A DNA stretch of 13,645 nucleotides from an uncultured Neisseriaceae bacterium (GTDB lineage: Bacteria > Pseudomonadota > Gammaproteobacteria > Burkholderiales > UBA11063). Shown in pieces: positions 1 through 5,662 of this stretch. The stretch is taken from assembly GCA_903891375.1 (NCBI GenBank), contig CAITEL010000239.1, positions 1-13,645 on the forward strand. Direction: 5' to 3'. Position numbers and translations under genes: made by a program. Numbering within the stretch: position 1 is the stretch's first letter; each line of letters begins with the position of its first letter. The notes under the pieces are model-generated. The model saw nothing but the letters and a program-made list of their open reading frames with translations, did no database searches and was not told the DNA's origin.

Positions 1-52
1 AATACCATTTATATCAAATTAGTAAAACCACCAATGTTAGATACCTTCCCAT

Positions 53-100
53 GCATAAATGAATATTCCTCAAGTATTCTTGAAGTATATTCATTTATGC
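53..100. repeat. 48-bp imperfect palindrome (long hairpin)
   Basis: The arms 53-66 (GCATAAATGAATAT) and 87-100 are perfect 14-bp reverse complements. The spacer adds a second 5-bp stem (70-74 with 79-83) around a TATT loop, with only two mismatched positions between the stems. It begins 12 bases beyond the stop of the minus-strand repeat-protein fragment. Neither side has a T-run, so a classical intrinsic terminator is not supported. It could be an mRNA-stabilising hairpin, a small palindromic mobile repeat or a protein-binding site. Confidence 0.7.
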
Positions 101-111
101 TATCTGATATA

Positions 112-462
112 TTATATGGTGATGTTCCAATCATTTCCATTTGTAGAGTACCAAATTTCCCCATAATTACCAACGGCAACAAATACCCCATTTGTAGCCA
201 CCGCAACACTAAATAATGTAGAAATAGGGTGCTCTGATGATTCATTTTGTAATTTCCATTTAATTCCATCTGACGAACTTACAATATCTGCATAATCACC
301 AACCGCAACAAAAAATCCATTCGCATCAACAGTTATACTAAGCAAGTTGTGACTCTTAAGGCCTGAATTTATTACATCCCAAATAAGCCCATTTGTTGAA
401 GTCAAAATTATACCTTGAATACCGACAGCAACAAATAACCCCGCATTATTTATGATGCACAT
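112..462 (-). CDS. Beta-propeller-like repeat protein, fragment (probably frameshifted or truncated)
   Basis: The 116 residues contain about three tandem repeats of roughly 42 residues, each built on FVAVG-x-x-G-x-I-x-x-S-x-x-G-x-x-W: LFVAVGIQGIILTSTNGLIW, FFVAVGDYADIVSSSDGIKW and VFVAVGNYGEIWYSTNGNDW. This is the pattern of blade-like repeats in large secreted or surface propeller proteins (BNR / YCF48-like). Three blades are too few for a closed propeller. The first repeat begins almost at the start codon, and no signal peptide is seen. The ATG at 460-462 has no Shine-Dalgarno sequence. A better start, ATG at 480-482 with AAGGA at 490-494, lies out of frame: it reads MKLLHKKCAS then stop, and one extra A in the six-base homopolymer at 462-467 would join the frames. 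It is most likely a decaying remnant or a phase-variable gene. Function is unknown. Confidence 0.5.
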   Translation of the reverse strand: MCIINNAGLFVAVGIQGIILTSTNGLIWDVINSGLKSHNLLSITVDANGFFVAVGDYADIVSSSDGIKWKLQNESSEHPISTLFSVAVATNGVFVAVGNYGEIWYSTNGNDWNITI

Positions 463-482
463 TTTTTATGTAATAATTTCAT

Positions 483-761
483 AATTTGGTCCTTATAATT
501 TTACTTAGAGCATAACTATAACATTTTGTGAAAAATAAGAAAATAGCCAAATCTCAATACCTTGCTATGCAAAAATGGAGTGACATTGAATTTAAATATT
601 CTGTTTAGTTAATATTTGGGTTAATTTAAAAATGCCTGTAGTTGGAATTGGTCTATGGTGGGATGTCTGAGTATTTTATGTGTAATTTACTCATTCATAT
701 TCAAACAATGAAACTTGAATATGAGTGAGTATAACCTTCTTTAGTTACTTAATTGTATATT
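483..761. other. Intergenic region without a supported gene
   Basis: Between the repeat-protein fragment and the end of the lysR-type gene there is AT-rich sequence with no convincing reading frame. The only clear structure is the inverted repeat at 688-731. A 12-codon ATG frame at 632 has no Shine-Dalgarno sequence and is not called. Confidence 0.6.
688..731. repeat. 17-bp inverted repeat, 10-base loop, 3' of the lysR-type gene
   Basis: Arm 688-704 (TACTCATTCATATTCAA) pairs with 715-731 along its whole length except one T-G wobble (694 with 725), around the loop ACAATGAAAC. It lies 31 bases beyond the lysR-type stop codon. It could form the 3' end of that transcript, but no T-run follows on either strand, so it is listed as a repeat rather than a terminator. 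Its TGAATAT core also appears in the 53-100 palindrome, but the remaining arm sequence differs. Confidence 0.65.
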
Positions 762-1655
762 TTAAATTGCCTGAACACATTTTAAAATAAAATCATAAAA
801 GACTTTGGTTTTCATGCTAGTGTCGGTATTATGACGCATAATATAATAATGTAGGGAGAATAGATTATAATCTGGTAAAACTTGAATTAAATCCTGATTC
901 TTGGCTTGTTCAGAATAGTCATATAACGCTACAATCACATTGTTTGATTGCAAAAGCTTTACGGATTGTGATGAGTCGTTGGTTCTTATTCTGTTTGGCA
1001 TAGGTGCACTAAGTTTTTCGCCAGTACCTCGATGCGATATTTCTAATAAATTTTGCGATGTAGTAAATCGATGGTCAATATATCCAGTAATTAAATGTTT
1101 AGATAAATCTTCGACATTTTGCGGAACTCCATAGCGTGACGCATACTCTTGTGTGCAATAAAGTAATGCTTCGGCGGAGAGTAGAAATCTAATTTTTTGT
1201 GAGGTTTGTTTTGGGTGATGGTTAATAACTGCAATATCGAATCCAGATTCTAATAGATTAATATCTGAATTAATATATGTGACATGTAGGTTTATTTCTG
1301 GGTATTGTAATAAAAAATCTGGTAACTTAGGACTGATTAATTCATAACTAAGTAGTGGTGGTAGAGCTACACTCAAAGTGCCTTTAATTGCACTATTCAT
1401 TTCTTTAGTTTCACGAACAATCTCATCTACATTATTTAAAGCATAGTTTGCATTTGTATATAAGATATTACCAGCTGATGTTATTTCAAATGCACTAGAA
1501 TTACGATTTATTAATGCGAGATTTAACTCATCTTCCAAACTTTTAATTCTACGGCTAACTGTTGATTGTGAGATTTTTAAATGTGTTGCAACATTGGTGA
1601 AACTACCAAACTCTACAACTTTAAAAAATAATAATAGGTCATCTAAAGAATACAT
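762..1655 (-). CDS. LysR-family transcriptional regulator (CrgA/DmlR-like)
   Basis: The 297 residues have normal LysR length and layout. An N-terminal winged helix-turn-helix (about residues 5-63) contains the signature FGSFTNVATHLKISQSTVSR, followed by RRIKSLEDEL and the wing motif EITSAG. A linker helix (about 64-90) leads to a periplasmic-binding-protein-like effector domain (about 90-295) that would bind a small co-inducer. LysR proteins usually act as tetramers that bend DNA at promoters. The start is supported by AGGAG six bases upstream of the ATG. The gene diverges from the small PurB-tail-like gene across 137 bp, the usual LysR arrangement with a target gene, so it may control that gene and itself. 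No convincing T-N11-A palindrome was found there. The inducer cannot be read from sequence. The family is sure; the subgroup is tentative. Confidence 0.92.
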   Translation of the reverse strand: MYSLDDLLLFFKVVEFGSFTNVATHLKISQSTVSRRIKSLEDELNLALINRNSSAFEITSAGNILYTNANYALNNVDEIVRETKEMNSAIKGTLSVALPPLLSYELISPKLPDFLLQYPEINLHVTYINSDINLLESGFDIAVINHHPKQTSQKIRFLLSAEALLYCTQEYASRYGVPQNVEDLSKHLITGYIDHRFTTSQNLLEISHRGTGEKLSAPMPNRIRTNDSSQSVKLLQSNNVIVALYDYSEQAKNQDLIQVLPDYNLFSLHYYIMRHNTDTSMKTKVFYDFILKCVQAI

Positions 1656-1727
1656 GCAGTTCTCCTAAGAATAATTTTTATTTAATCAGTAACAACCAAT
1701 TTCTAGTTTTTATTTTCATGTAGACCA

Positions 1728-1757
1728 TTGCTAAGCCAAAGTTATGCCCCATATAAT
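1728..1757 (+). promoter_or_regulatory. Sigma70-like promoter of the small 67-residue gene
   Basis: TTGCTA at 1728-1733 (4 of 6 with the -35 consensus) is followed, after 18 bases, by a perfect TATAAT at 1752-1757. Transcription would start near 1764, about 29 bases before the ATG at 1793. It sits in the divergent region shared with the lysR-type gene, so the regulator could act here. Confidence 0.6.
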
Positions 1758-1792
1758 AATTTCAACAATATTTTTAATATGAGGCATCCCAA

Positions 1793-1996
1793 ATGGCAAA
1801 AAACGTAGCAAACACAACCATAGCAATCGAATTAACCGAAGCGCAGTTCAATGAATTTTTTTTGGAGCACATAAAAATAGATCGTACTAAAGTAAGGGAC
1901 TTCATTAATAGTCTTGAATTAAATGAAGTAGAGAAAAATGCACTATTTCAATTAACTCCACATAATTACATAGGGTTAGCGAATAAATTATATTAG
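1793..1996 (+). CDS. Small protein resembling the C-terminal tail of adenylosuccinate lyase (PurB)
   Basis: This is a 67-residue product. Residues ~27-63 (DRTKVRDFINSLELNEVEKN, then LTPHNYIGLA) align by eye with the C-terminal end of E. coli-type PurB as I remember it (KQFIDGLALPEEEKARLKAM, then TPANYIGRA). The match covers FI-x-x-L-x-L-x-E-x-EK and TP-x-NYIG-x-A. Residues 1-26 (MAKNVANTTIAIELTEAQFN and onward) do not look like PurB, and none of the lyase catalytic regions is present, so it cannot be an active lyase. The ATG has GAGG eight bases upstream and a good promoter 29 bases from the predicted start, so it looks expressed rather than decayed. It diverges from the lysR-type gene and converges with the toxin gene 25 bases on. 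It may be a relic of a purB duplication or a free-standing tail that binds PurB; both are inference. Confidence 0.7.
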   Translation: MAKNVANTTIAIELTEAQFNEFFLEHIKIDRTKVRDFINSLELNEVEKNALFQLTPHNYIGLANKLY

Positions 1997-2021
1997 TGTA
2001 CTTTTGTAAGCAGAATTAGAA

Positions 2022-2297
2022 TTAATCGTATATGTCTTTTCTGTGTCCGATAGAAATAACCGCAATAGTCACTATGTTATCTTTAATAACACATAAAATT
2101 CTATAATCTCCAACACGATAACGCCACATGTCGCCTAATATGTTGCCTTGGAGTTGTTTGCCCCATAGTCTTGGATTGACACCAGAAGTTAGTCTTGTTT
2201 CTAGCCATTTTAATATTCGTTTTGTAATTTGTTTGTCTAATGATTTAAGTTGTTTTTTTGCACTGTCACTAAAATTAATACTCCAAATCAAGCTCAC
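2022..2297 (-). CDS. RelE/ParE-superfamily toxin of a type II toxin-antitoxin pair
   Basis: The 91-residue protein has the RelE/ParE layout: N-terminal strand and helical hairpin (WSINFSDSAKKQLKSLDKQI), then a sheet carrying WGKQLQGNILGDMWRYRVGD, then the C-terminal GHRKDIYD. Candidate catalytic residues are Lys47, Arg59, Arg61, Arg66, His85, Arg86 and Tyr90, matching the basic residues and final Tyr used by RelE-type ribosome-dependent mRNA interferases. Some relatives (ParE) target gyrase instead, so the target is unproven. The start called is GTG at 2295-2297, 23 bases inside the antitoxin gene. A TTG six bases downstream, giving MIWSINFSDS, would match the usual family start equally well. 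The overlap implies translational coupling behind the antitoxin. All key residues are intact. Confidence 0.93.
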   Translation of the reverse strand: MSLIWSINFSDSAKKQLKSLDKQITKRILKWLETRLTSGVNPRLWGKQLQGNILGDMWRYRVGDYRILCVIKDNIVTIAVISIGHRKDIYD

Positions 2298-2505
2298 GCT
2301 TTATTTCTTCCATAGAATAAGTTTTTTCGTTTCTAGCTAACACATCGTTTATTGCTTTGATGTCTAATGCATTTTCAATTTTTTCTATAATAGCATCTCT
2401 GATAAACTTTGATTTTGATATATGTAAATCATGTGTCAATTTTTCAAGTATAGCATCTGCCCCAATAGGTAGCCTAATACTTGTGGCAATAACTGAATTT
2501 TTCAT
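2275..2505 (-). CDS. Ribbon-helix-helix antitoxin (RelB/CopG-like)
   Basis: The 76-residue protein begins with a ribbon strand (SVIATSIRLPIGAD) followed by two helices (ILEKLTHDLH and SKSKFIRDAIIEKIENAL), the ribbon-helix-helix DNA-binding fold of antitoxins and CopG-type repressors. The acidic C-terminal stretch after residue 50 (NDVLARNEKTYSMEEIKREL) is expected to wrap and neutralise the toxin encoded immediately downstream. The ATG at 2503-2505 was chosen because GAGG lies six bases upstream; a TTG four codons earlier is possible but would sit on that Shine-Dalgarno sequence. A strong promoter and a palindrome lie directly upstream, consistent with autorepression by the antitoxin or the toxin-antitoxin complex. 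Confidence 0.92.
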   Translation of the reverse strand: MKNSVIATSIRLPIGADAILEKLTHDLHISKSKFIRDAIIEKIENALDIKAINDVLARNEKTYSMEEIKRELDLEY

Positions 2506-2520
2506 GGTGCACCTCAAATA

Positions 2521-2540
2521 TGTAGTGAATTTTAACTACA
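2521..2540. promoter_or_regulatory. Palindromic operator of the toxin-antitoxin operon
   Basis: TGTAGTGAATTTTAACTACA is a 20-bp palindrome with perfect 6-bp ends and one off-centre mismatch. It covers the predicted transcription start and lies between the -10 box and the antitoxin Shine-Dalgarno sequence. This is where an autorepressing ribbon-helix-helix antitoxin would block RNA polymerase. Assignment rests on position and symmetry. Confidence 0.6.
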
Positions 2541-2542
2541 CT

Positions 2543-2572
2543 AGTATATCATATGTTTGTGTTCACTGTCAA
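2543..2572 (-). promoter_or_regulatory. Sigma70 promoter of the toxin-antitoxin operon
   Basis: Reading the minus strand, a perfect TTGACA (2572-2567) is followed after 18 bases by TATACT (2548-2543). TG one base before the -10 box makes it an extended -10 promoter. Predicted start is near 2536, about 30 bases before the antitoxin ATG. Confidence 0.75.
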
Positions 2573-2622
2573 TTATTTAATCATTTTGGGTATAGTTCCT
2601 TGCTGCTTGCTGCGACACTGTC

Positions 2623-2650
2623 ATACCAGCGAAGGCTGGTATCCAGCCTT
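2623..2650. repeat. REP/dRS3-like palindromic repeat
   Basis: ATACCAGCGAAGGCTGGTAT (2623-2642) forms an 8-bp stem with a GAAG loop. It has the same layout as the Neisseria dRS3 core (ATTCCC-N8-GGGAAT) and the similar GCGAAAGC-centred palindromes scattered through many proteobacterial genomes. A second, mutually exclusive hairpin with an 8-bp stem and TAT loop uses 2632-2639 and 2643-2650. The surrounding 2601-2660 block has 34 G or C in 60 bases, far above its neighbours, which suggests an inserted element. It lies between the end of mak and the toxin-antitoxin promoter. Only one copy is seen in this window. Confidence 0.65.
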
Positions 2651-2704
2651 GCCCTGTAGAAGTTTTTGCTCTCAAGATACTGCGTATGCTTGCATCGTGG
2701 AGGT

Positions 2705-3622
2705 TCATTGATTTAACCATGCTGCTCCACGTACGCCACTGGCGTCACCATGTTGTGATTTAACCATTTTGGTCGCACTTTCATGCCCGAACACCCAGTT
2801 ATTTAGGTGTTTATTTACATTATGGTAGATTCGTTCAATATTTGACATACCGCCAGCGGCCACAATAATGTCGGGGTCTAATATATTTATGATATGCCCG
2901 AGAGACTTTGCTAGACGTACTTCATAAAGTTCAATGCATTTGTTTGCTAAAACATCGCCAGTATCGGCTATGGCGAATATTTCTTCACTTTTTAAATTGG
3001 TGGAAAAACCATTGCAGAAATTATAATATCTGGCAAATCCAGTGCCTGACAAAAACTGCTCAATACAACCATTTTTCCCGCAATAACAAGTTTGAGTTTT
3101 TGCAAATATCAGTTCATCGTCATTCATCCATGGTAATTGATTATGTCCCCATTCTCCAGCAACTCCATTTTTACCCGCATATATATGCTTATTTATTGTA
3201 ATACCAGCGCCACAACCTGTACCCAAAATTATACCAAACACTGTATTGGCATTAGAACCAGCACCATCACAAGCCTCAGATAAAGCCATACAGTTGGCAT
3301 CATTGGCAATATAAACCTTGCAGTTTAATGCTAATGATAAATCAGTATGAAAAGGCTTATTATTCAGCCACACGGAGTTAGAGTTTTTAATAAGTTGTGA
3401 TGTAGATGAAACGGCGCCAGGTGTGGCAACACCAATGCTGTCTACATTGTGACTCCCAAAAACTGTAGTGGAGGCTTCTTTAACTAAATTGACAATACAT
3501 TGTATGGTAGCAGAGTACTCATTGCGAGGAGAAGCTATACGTTTAGAAAAAATGGGTGTATTATCATCACTTAAAACTATAATCTCAGTTTTAGTTCCAC
3601 CTAAATCAACGCCTATTTTCAT
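2705..3622 (-). CDS. mak: ROK-family fructokinase (Mak type)
   Basis: The 305-residue cytosolic sugar kinase is predicted to phosphorylate fructose to fructose 6-phosphate with ATP (EC 2.7.1.4). It follows E. coli Mak nearly end to end in recalled motifs: phosphate-binding MKIGVDLGGTKTE (1-13), NSNSVWLNNKPF (80-91), IANDANC (105-111) with likely catalytic Asp108, ATP-site GTGCGAG (134-140), AGEWGHNQLPW (155-165), and the C-terminal RLAKSLGHIINILDPD and HGDASGVRGAAW. The ROK zinc site is complete: His160 plus Cys179, Cys181 and Cys186 in CYCGKNGC. AGGAA lies seven bases before the ATG. It is 74 bp downstream of the pglL-like gene on the same strand and may be co-transcribed, although no functional link is evident. 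Preference for fructose over mannose or glucose is inferred from the Mak resemblance. Confidence 0.93.
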   Translation of the reverse strand: MKIGVDLGGTKTEIIVLSDDNTPIFSKRIASPRNEYSATIQCIVNLVKEASTTVFGSHNVDSIGVATPGAVSSTSQLIKNSNSVWLNNKPFHTDLSLALNCKVYIANDANCMALSEACDGAGSNANTVFGIILGTGCGAGITINKHIYAGKNGVAGEWGHNQLPWMNDDELIFAKTQTCYCGKNGCIEQFLSGTGFARYYNFCNGFSTNLKSEEIFAIADTGDVLANKCIELYEVRLAKSLGHIINILDPDIIVAAGGMSNIERIYHNVNKHLNNWVFGHESATKMVKSQHGDASGVRGAAWLNQ

Positions 3623-3696
3623 GGTATTTTCCTAATTATTAATGTTTTATGTATATTTAAAGTATATGCGGTTTTATGCTATACATGTGATAAATA

Positions 3697-5445
3697 TTAA
3701 TGGTTTTTCTCATTTACTATATTGTATAACACTTTGTATTTTCGCACGTGCAGGCTGGATAAAAAACCACTTCTGTAGACTGGATATGCATTAGTCGCTG
3801 TCGATACTAAATACTCAGCTCCTTTTTTATCGCCATTATTCCATTTTAATTTTGCAAGTTTAATCATATCATCTGGATATGGTTGAAAATTGGTTAATGT
3901 ATTCACATATTTTAGCTGGTTATCTAGGGTGAATGTTTTAGTGGTATACGGGCTATCTACTATAATATAGTTATCTAGGGTGAATGTAGCCAAATATCCC
4001 ATAAGTTTGTTATTGCGAGCAATATCTTCCAAATATTTAGCTTGGGTCTGAAATGTAGGCAAATCTTCTGGTGTGTCAATATATTCTACCATTTTATTGT
4101 AAATGAGGCTATTTGTGACTATTAAATAACTTGTAATACATATAGGCAGTATAAATACCCCAATTATCAAATAATTGCTAAAGATTTTAATGGGTTTATC
4201 AATAGATAAAAACATGATTAATGGACCCAAAAAGTATAAATACCACAATGGATATTCAAGCATACTATGCGATAGAGTTGTTCCTACCATGCATAAAATA
4301 ACAATAGTTTCAGCTGAGGTGTTTTTAATAATACGAATTATCACGAAAATTATTCCACCAATCACAATTGTAAAACCAAGAACCCCTGTTTCAGCAAGTA
4401 ATTGTAGGATTAAATTGTGACAATTAGTAAATAAACCACTATTTAATGGAACATTTACAAAGAGGTGATTGAGGTATATTCCATATTGCGCATAGCCAAA
4501 TAATCCAGCCCCAAAAATTGGATTTTGTTTAAAAGTTGAAAATGCCTTTTTCCATTCAACAAGTCTCCTGCCAGCTTCAGCACCAGTATCTCCAGAAATT
4601 CTGGCTAAACCAGAACTGATTTGAGTATTGTGCTTACTTAATTGGATAAGTGGATAAAAATATTCGAAAGTAAATAATAAAATTGTGGCGAAAAATACAG
4701 TGAGAAATAAATTTTTAGAATCTTTGTCGCGCTTAAATATGGCATAGAGAAAAGTAATTATTGTGGCAACTCCGAAATATATAAATGCACTTCTGGAGGC
4801 GGAAATGGTAATGCTAAACATTAGCCAGCATGTGATCATAAAAGCAATGTATTTATTAATGGTTTTAGTATGAAATAAATAAATAAGTGCGAAGGTCCCC
4901 CAAGTTAAAAAATGGCAATAATGGTTGCGTTGACCAAAGTGGCCAAAAATATCGGTATTTGGATGGTTGGGGTCATAAAAAATTACTCCACCGAAATATC
5001 TAAAGAGATTGTTATATTGAATAAAACCAATGCCAGATTGGATTAATGCTCCGATTAATATTGCCCAGCATAGGTATAAAGTAAAACGTCGTAAGCCAAA
5101 ATTAGTAATCATGGTGTTGACTGAAATACTTAAAAAAATACAAATCAACATTTCTAATGCGGTGGTATAAGATAAACCAATAAAGGGTATTACTACAAAA
5201 AATTGTTGAATACATAGATAAAAAGCAAATAATGCTAATGGAATGGTAATAAATGGGATACTAATTTTTTTTTGAGTTAGACAAATAAGCACAAATAGCG
5301 AAATACTCGCCCAAGCAAAAGTTACTTGTGCCCACATAGATGGTGACGGGTCAAAATGAATGTTATTTAATTGTGGTAGAGTAAATAGAGCGAGAATATT
5401 AATAAAGATAAATAATTGTGAAATTCTACTAAAAGTTAGTTGCAT
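3697..5445 (-). CDS. pglL: PglL-family protein O-oligosaccharyltransferase (Wzy/O-antigen-ligase superfamily)
   Basis: The 582-residue inner-membrane protein has about a dozen hydrophobic segments in residues 1-440 and a soluble C-terminal part (about 445-582). Diagnostic motifs are in order: the PglL N-terminal motif FGHFGQRNHYCHFL (167-180, GQRNH core), SITISASRSAF (211-221) of the Wzy_C ligase domain, the large periplasmic loop ending NCHNLILQLLAETGVLG (341-357) with presumed catalytic His343, and HSMLEYPLWYLYFLGP (393-408) typical of PglL. The family moves lipid-linked glycan onto Ser/Thr of exported proteins such as type IV pilins; O-antigen ligases (WaaL) share the fold, but GQRNH and EYPLWY favour PglL. 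The Shine-Dalgarno sequence is weak (AGG 12 bases upstream). No pilin or glycan-synthesis genes are nearby. It diverges from the efflux operon. The acceptor protein is unknown. Confidence 0.88.
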   Translation of the reverse strand: MQLTFSRISQLFIFINILALFTLPQLNNIHFDPSPSMWAQVTFAWASISLFVLICLTQKKISIPFITIPLALFAFYLCIQQFFVVIPFIGLSYTTALEMLICIFLSISVNTMITNFGLRRFTLYLCWAILIGALIQSGIGFIQYNNLFRYFGGVIFYDPNHPNTDIFGHFGQRNHYCHFLTWGTFALIYLFHTKTINKYIAFMITCWLMFSITISASRSAFIYFGVATIITFLYAIFKRDKDSKNLFLTVFFATILLFTFEYFYPLIQLSKHNTQISSGLARISGDTGAEAGRRLVEWKKAFSTFKQNPIFGAGLFGYAQYGIYLNHLFVNVPLNSGLFTNCHNLILQLLAETGVLGFTIVIGGIIFVIIRIIKNTSAETIVILCMVGTTLSHSMLEYPLWYLYFLGPLIMFLSIDKPIKIFSNYLIIGVFILPICITSYLIVTNSLIYNKMVEYIDTPEDLPTFQTQAKYLEDIARNNKLMGYLATFTLDNYIIVDSPYTTKTFTLDNQLKYVNTLTNFQPYPDDMIKLAKLKWNNGDKKGAEYLVSTATNAYPVYRSGFLSSLHVRKYKVLYNIVNEKNH

Positions 5446-5519
5446 CGCTATTGTTAACCTACTATATTTTATTGTTTTTTTAAAAAAGATAAAGATGAAA
5501 GTTTATTTCCTAGGTGAAT

Positions 5520-5551
5520 ATTGTAGCACAAGTTGAAATTTATGTTACAAT
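5520..5551. promoter_or_regulatory. Overlapping divergent promoters for pglL-like gene and efflux operon
   Basis: On the plus strand TGTTACAAT (5543-5551) is an extended -10 box (TG-n-TACAAT). On the minus strand TGCTACAAT (5528-5520) is another. The two nine-base arms are reverse complements except at one position and are 14 bases apart, so each promoter's -35 zone overlaps the other's -10 box. Predicted starts are near 5558 (plus, about 105 bases of leader) and near 5513 (minus, about 68 bases of leader). The -35 matches are poor, fitting extended -10 promoters or activator dependence. Confidence 0.5.
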
Positions 5552-5555
5552 TGTT

Positions 5556-5567
5556 ACCGTAAACGGT
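5556..5567. promoter_or_regulatory. Palindrome at the predicted start of the efflux operon (candidate operator)
   Basis: ACCGTAAACGGT is a perfect 5+2+5 palindrome five bases after the plus-strand -10 box, covering the predicted start site. A repressor bound here would shut off the pump. Local repressors of RND pumps are often TetR or MarR family, but no such gene is present in this window, so the binding protein is unknown. Confidence 0.4.
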
Positions 5568-5662
5568 GCATAAGTTTTATTTATTTTTTGTGGTAATAAA
5601 TTGAGAGTGGGGTTACGTTTACTCTAATGGTTCGTATTGATAAATTTTTGGAATATATATAA

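Noticed and set aside
9..269. 86-codon minus-strand frame overlapping the repeat-protein fragment
   Set aside because: It is the shifted frame of the FVAVG repeat sequence, contains no repeat motif of its own and ends inside the 53-100 palindrome region.
632..670. Short plus-strand frame reading MPVVGIGLWWDV
   Set aside because: Twelve codons, no Shine-Dalgarno sequence, no known leader-peptide context.
2357..2659. 100-codon plus-strand frame
   Set aside because: It is antisense to the antitoxin gene and its promoter and has no independent support.
3662..3684. Small hairpin between the pglL-like gene and mak (GTATATGC paired with GCTATAC)
   Set aside because: It needs a bulge, has only about 7 bp and lacks a T-run, so a terminator call is not justified.
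5602..5627. Possible leader hairpin (AGAGT with ACTCT) before the adaptor gene
   Set aside because: A 5-bp stem with a bulge in AT-rich sequence is within chance expectation; no riboswitch or attenuator features are visible.
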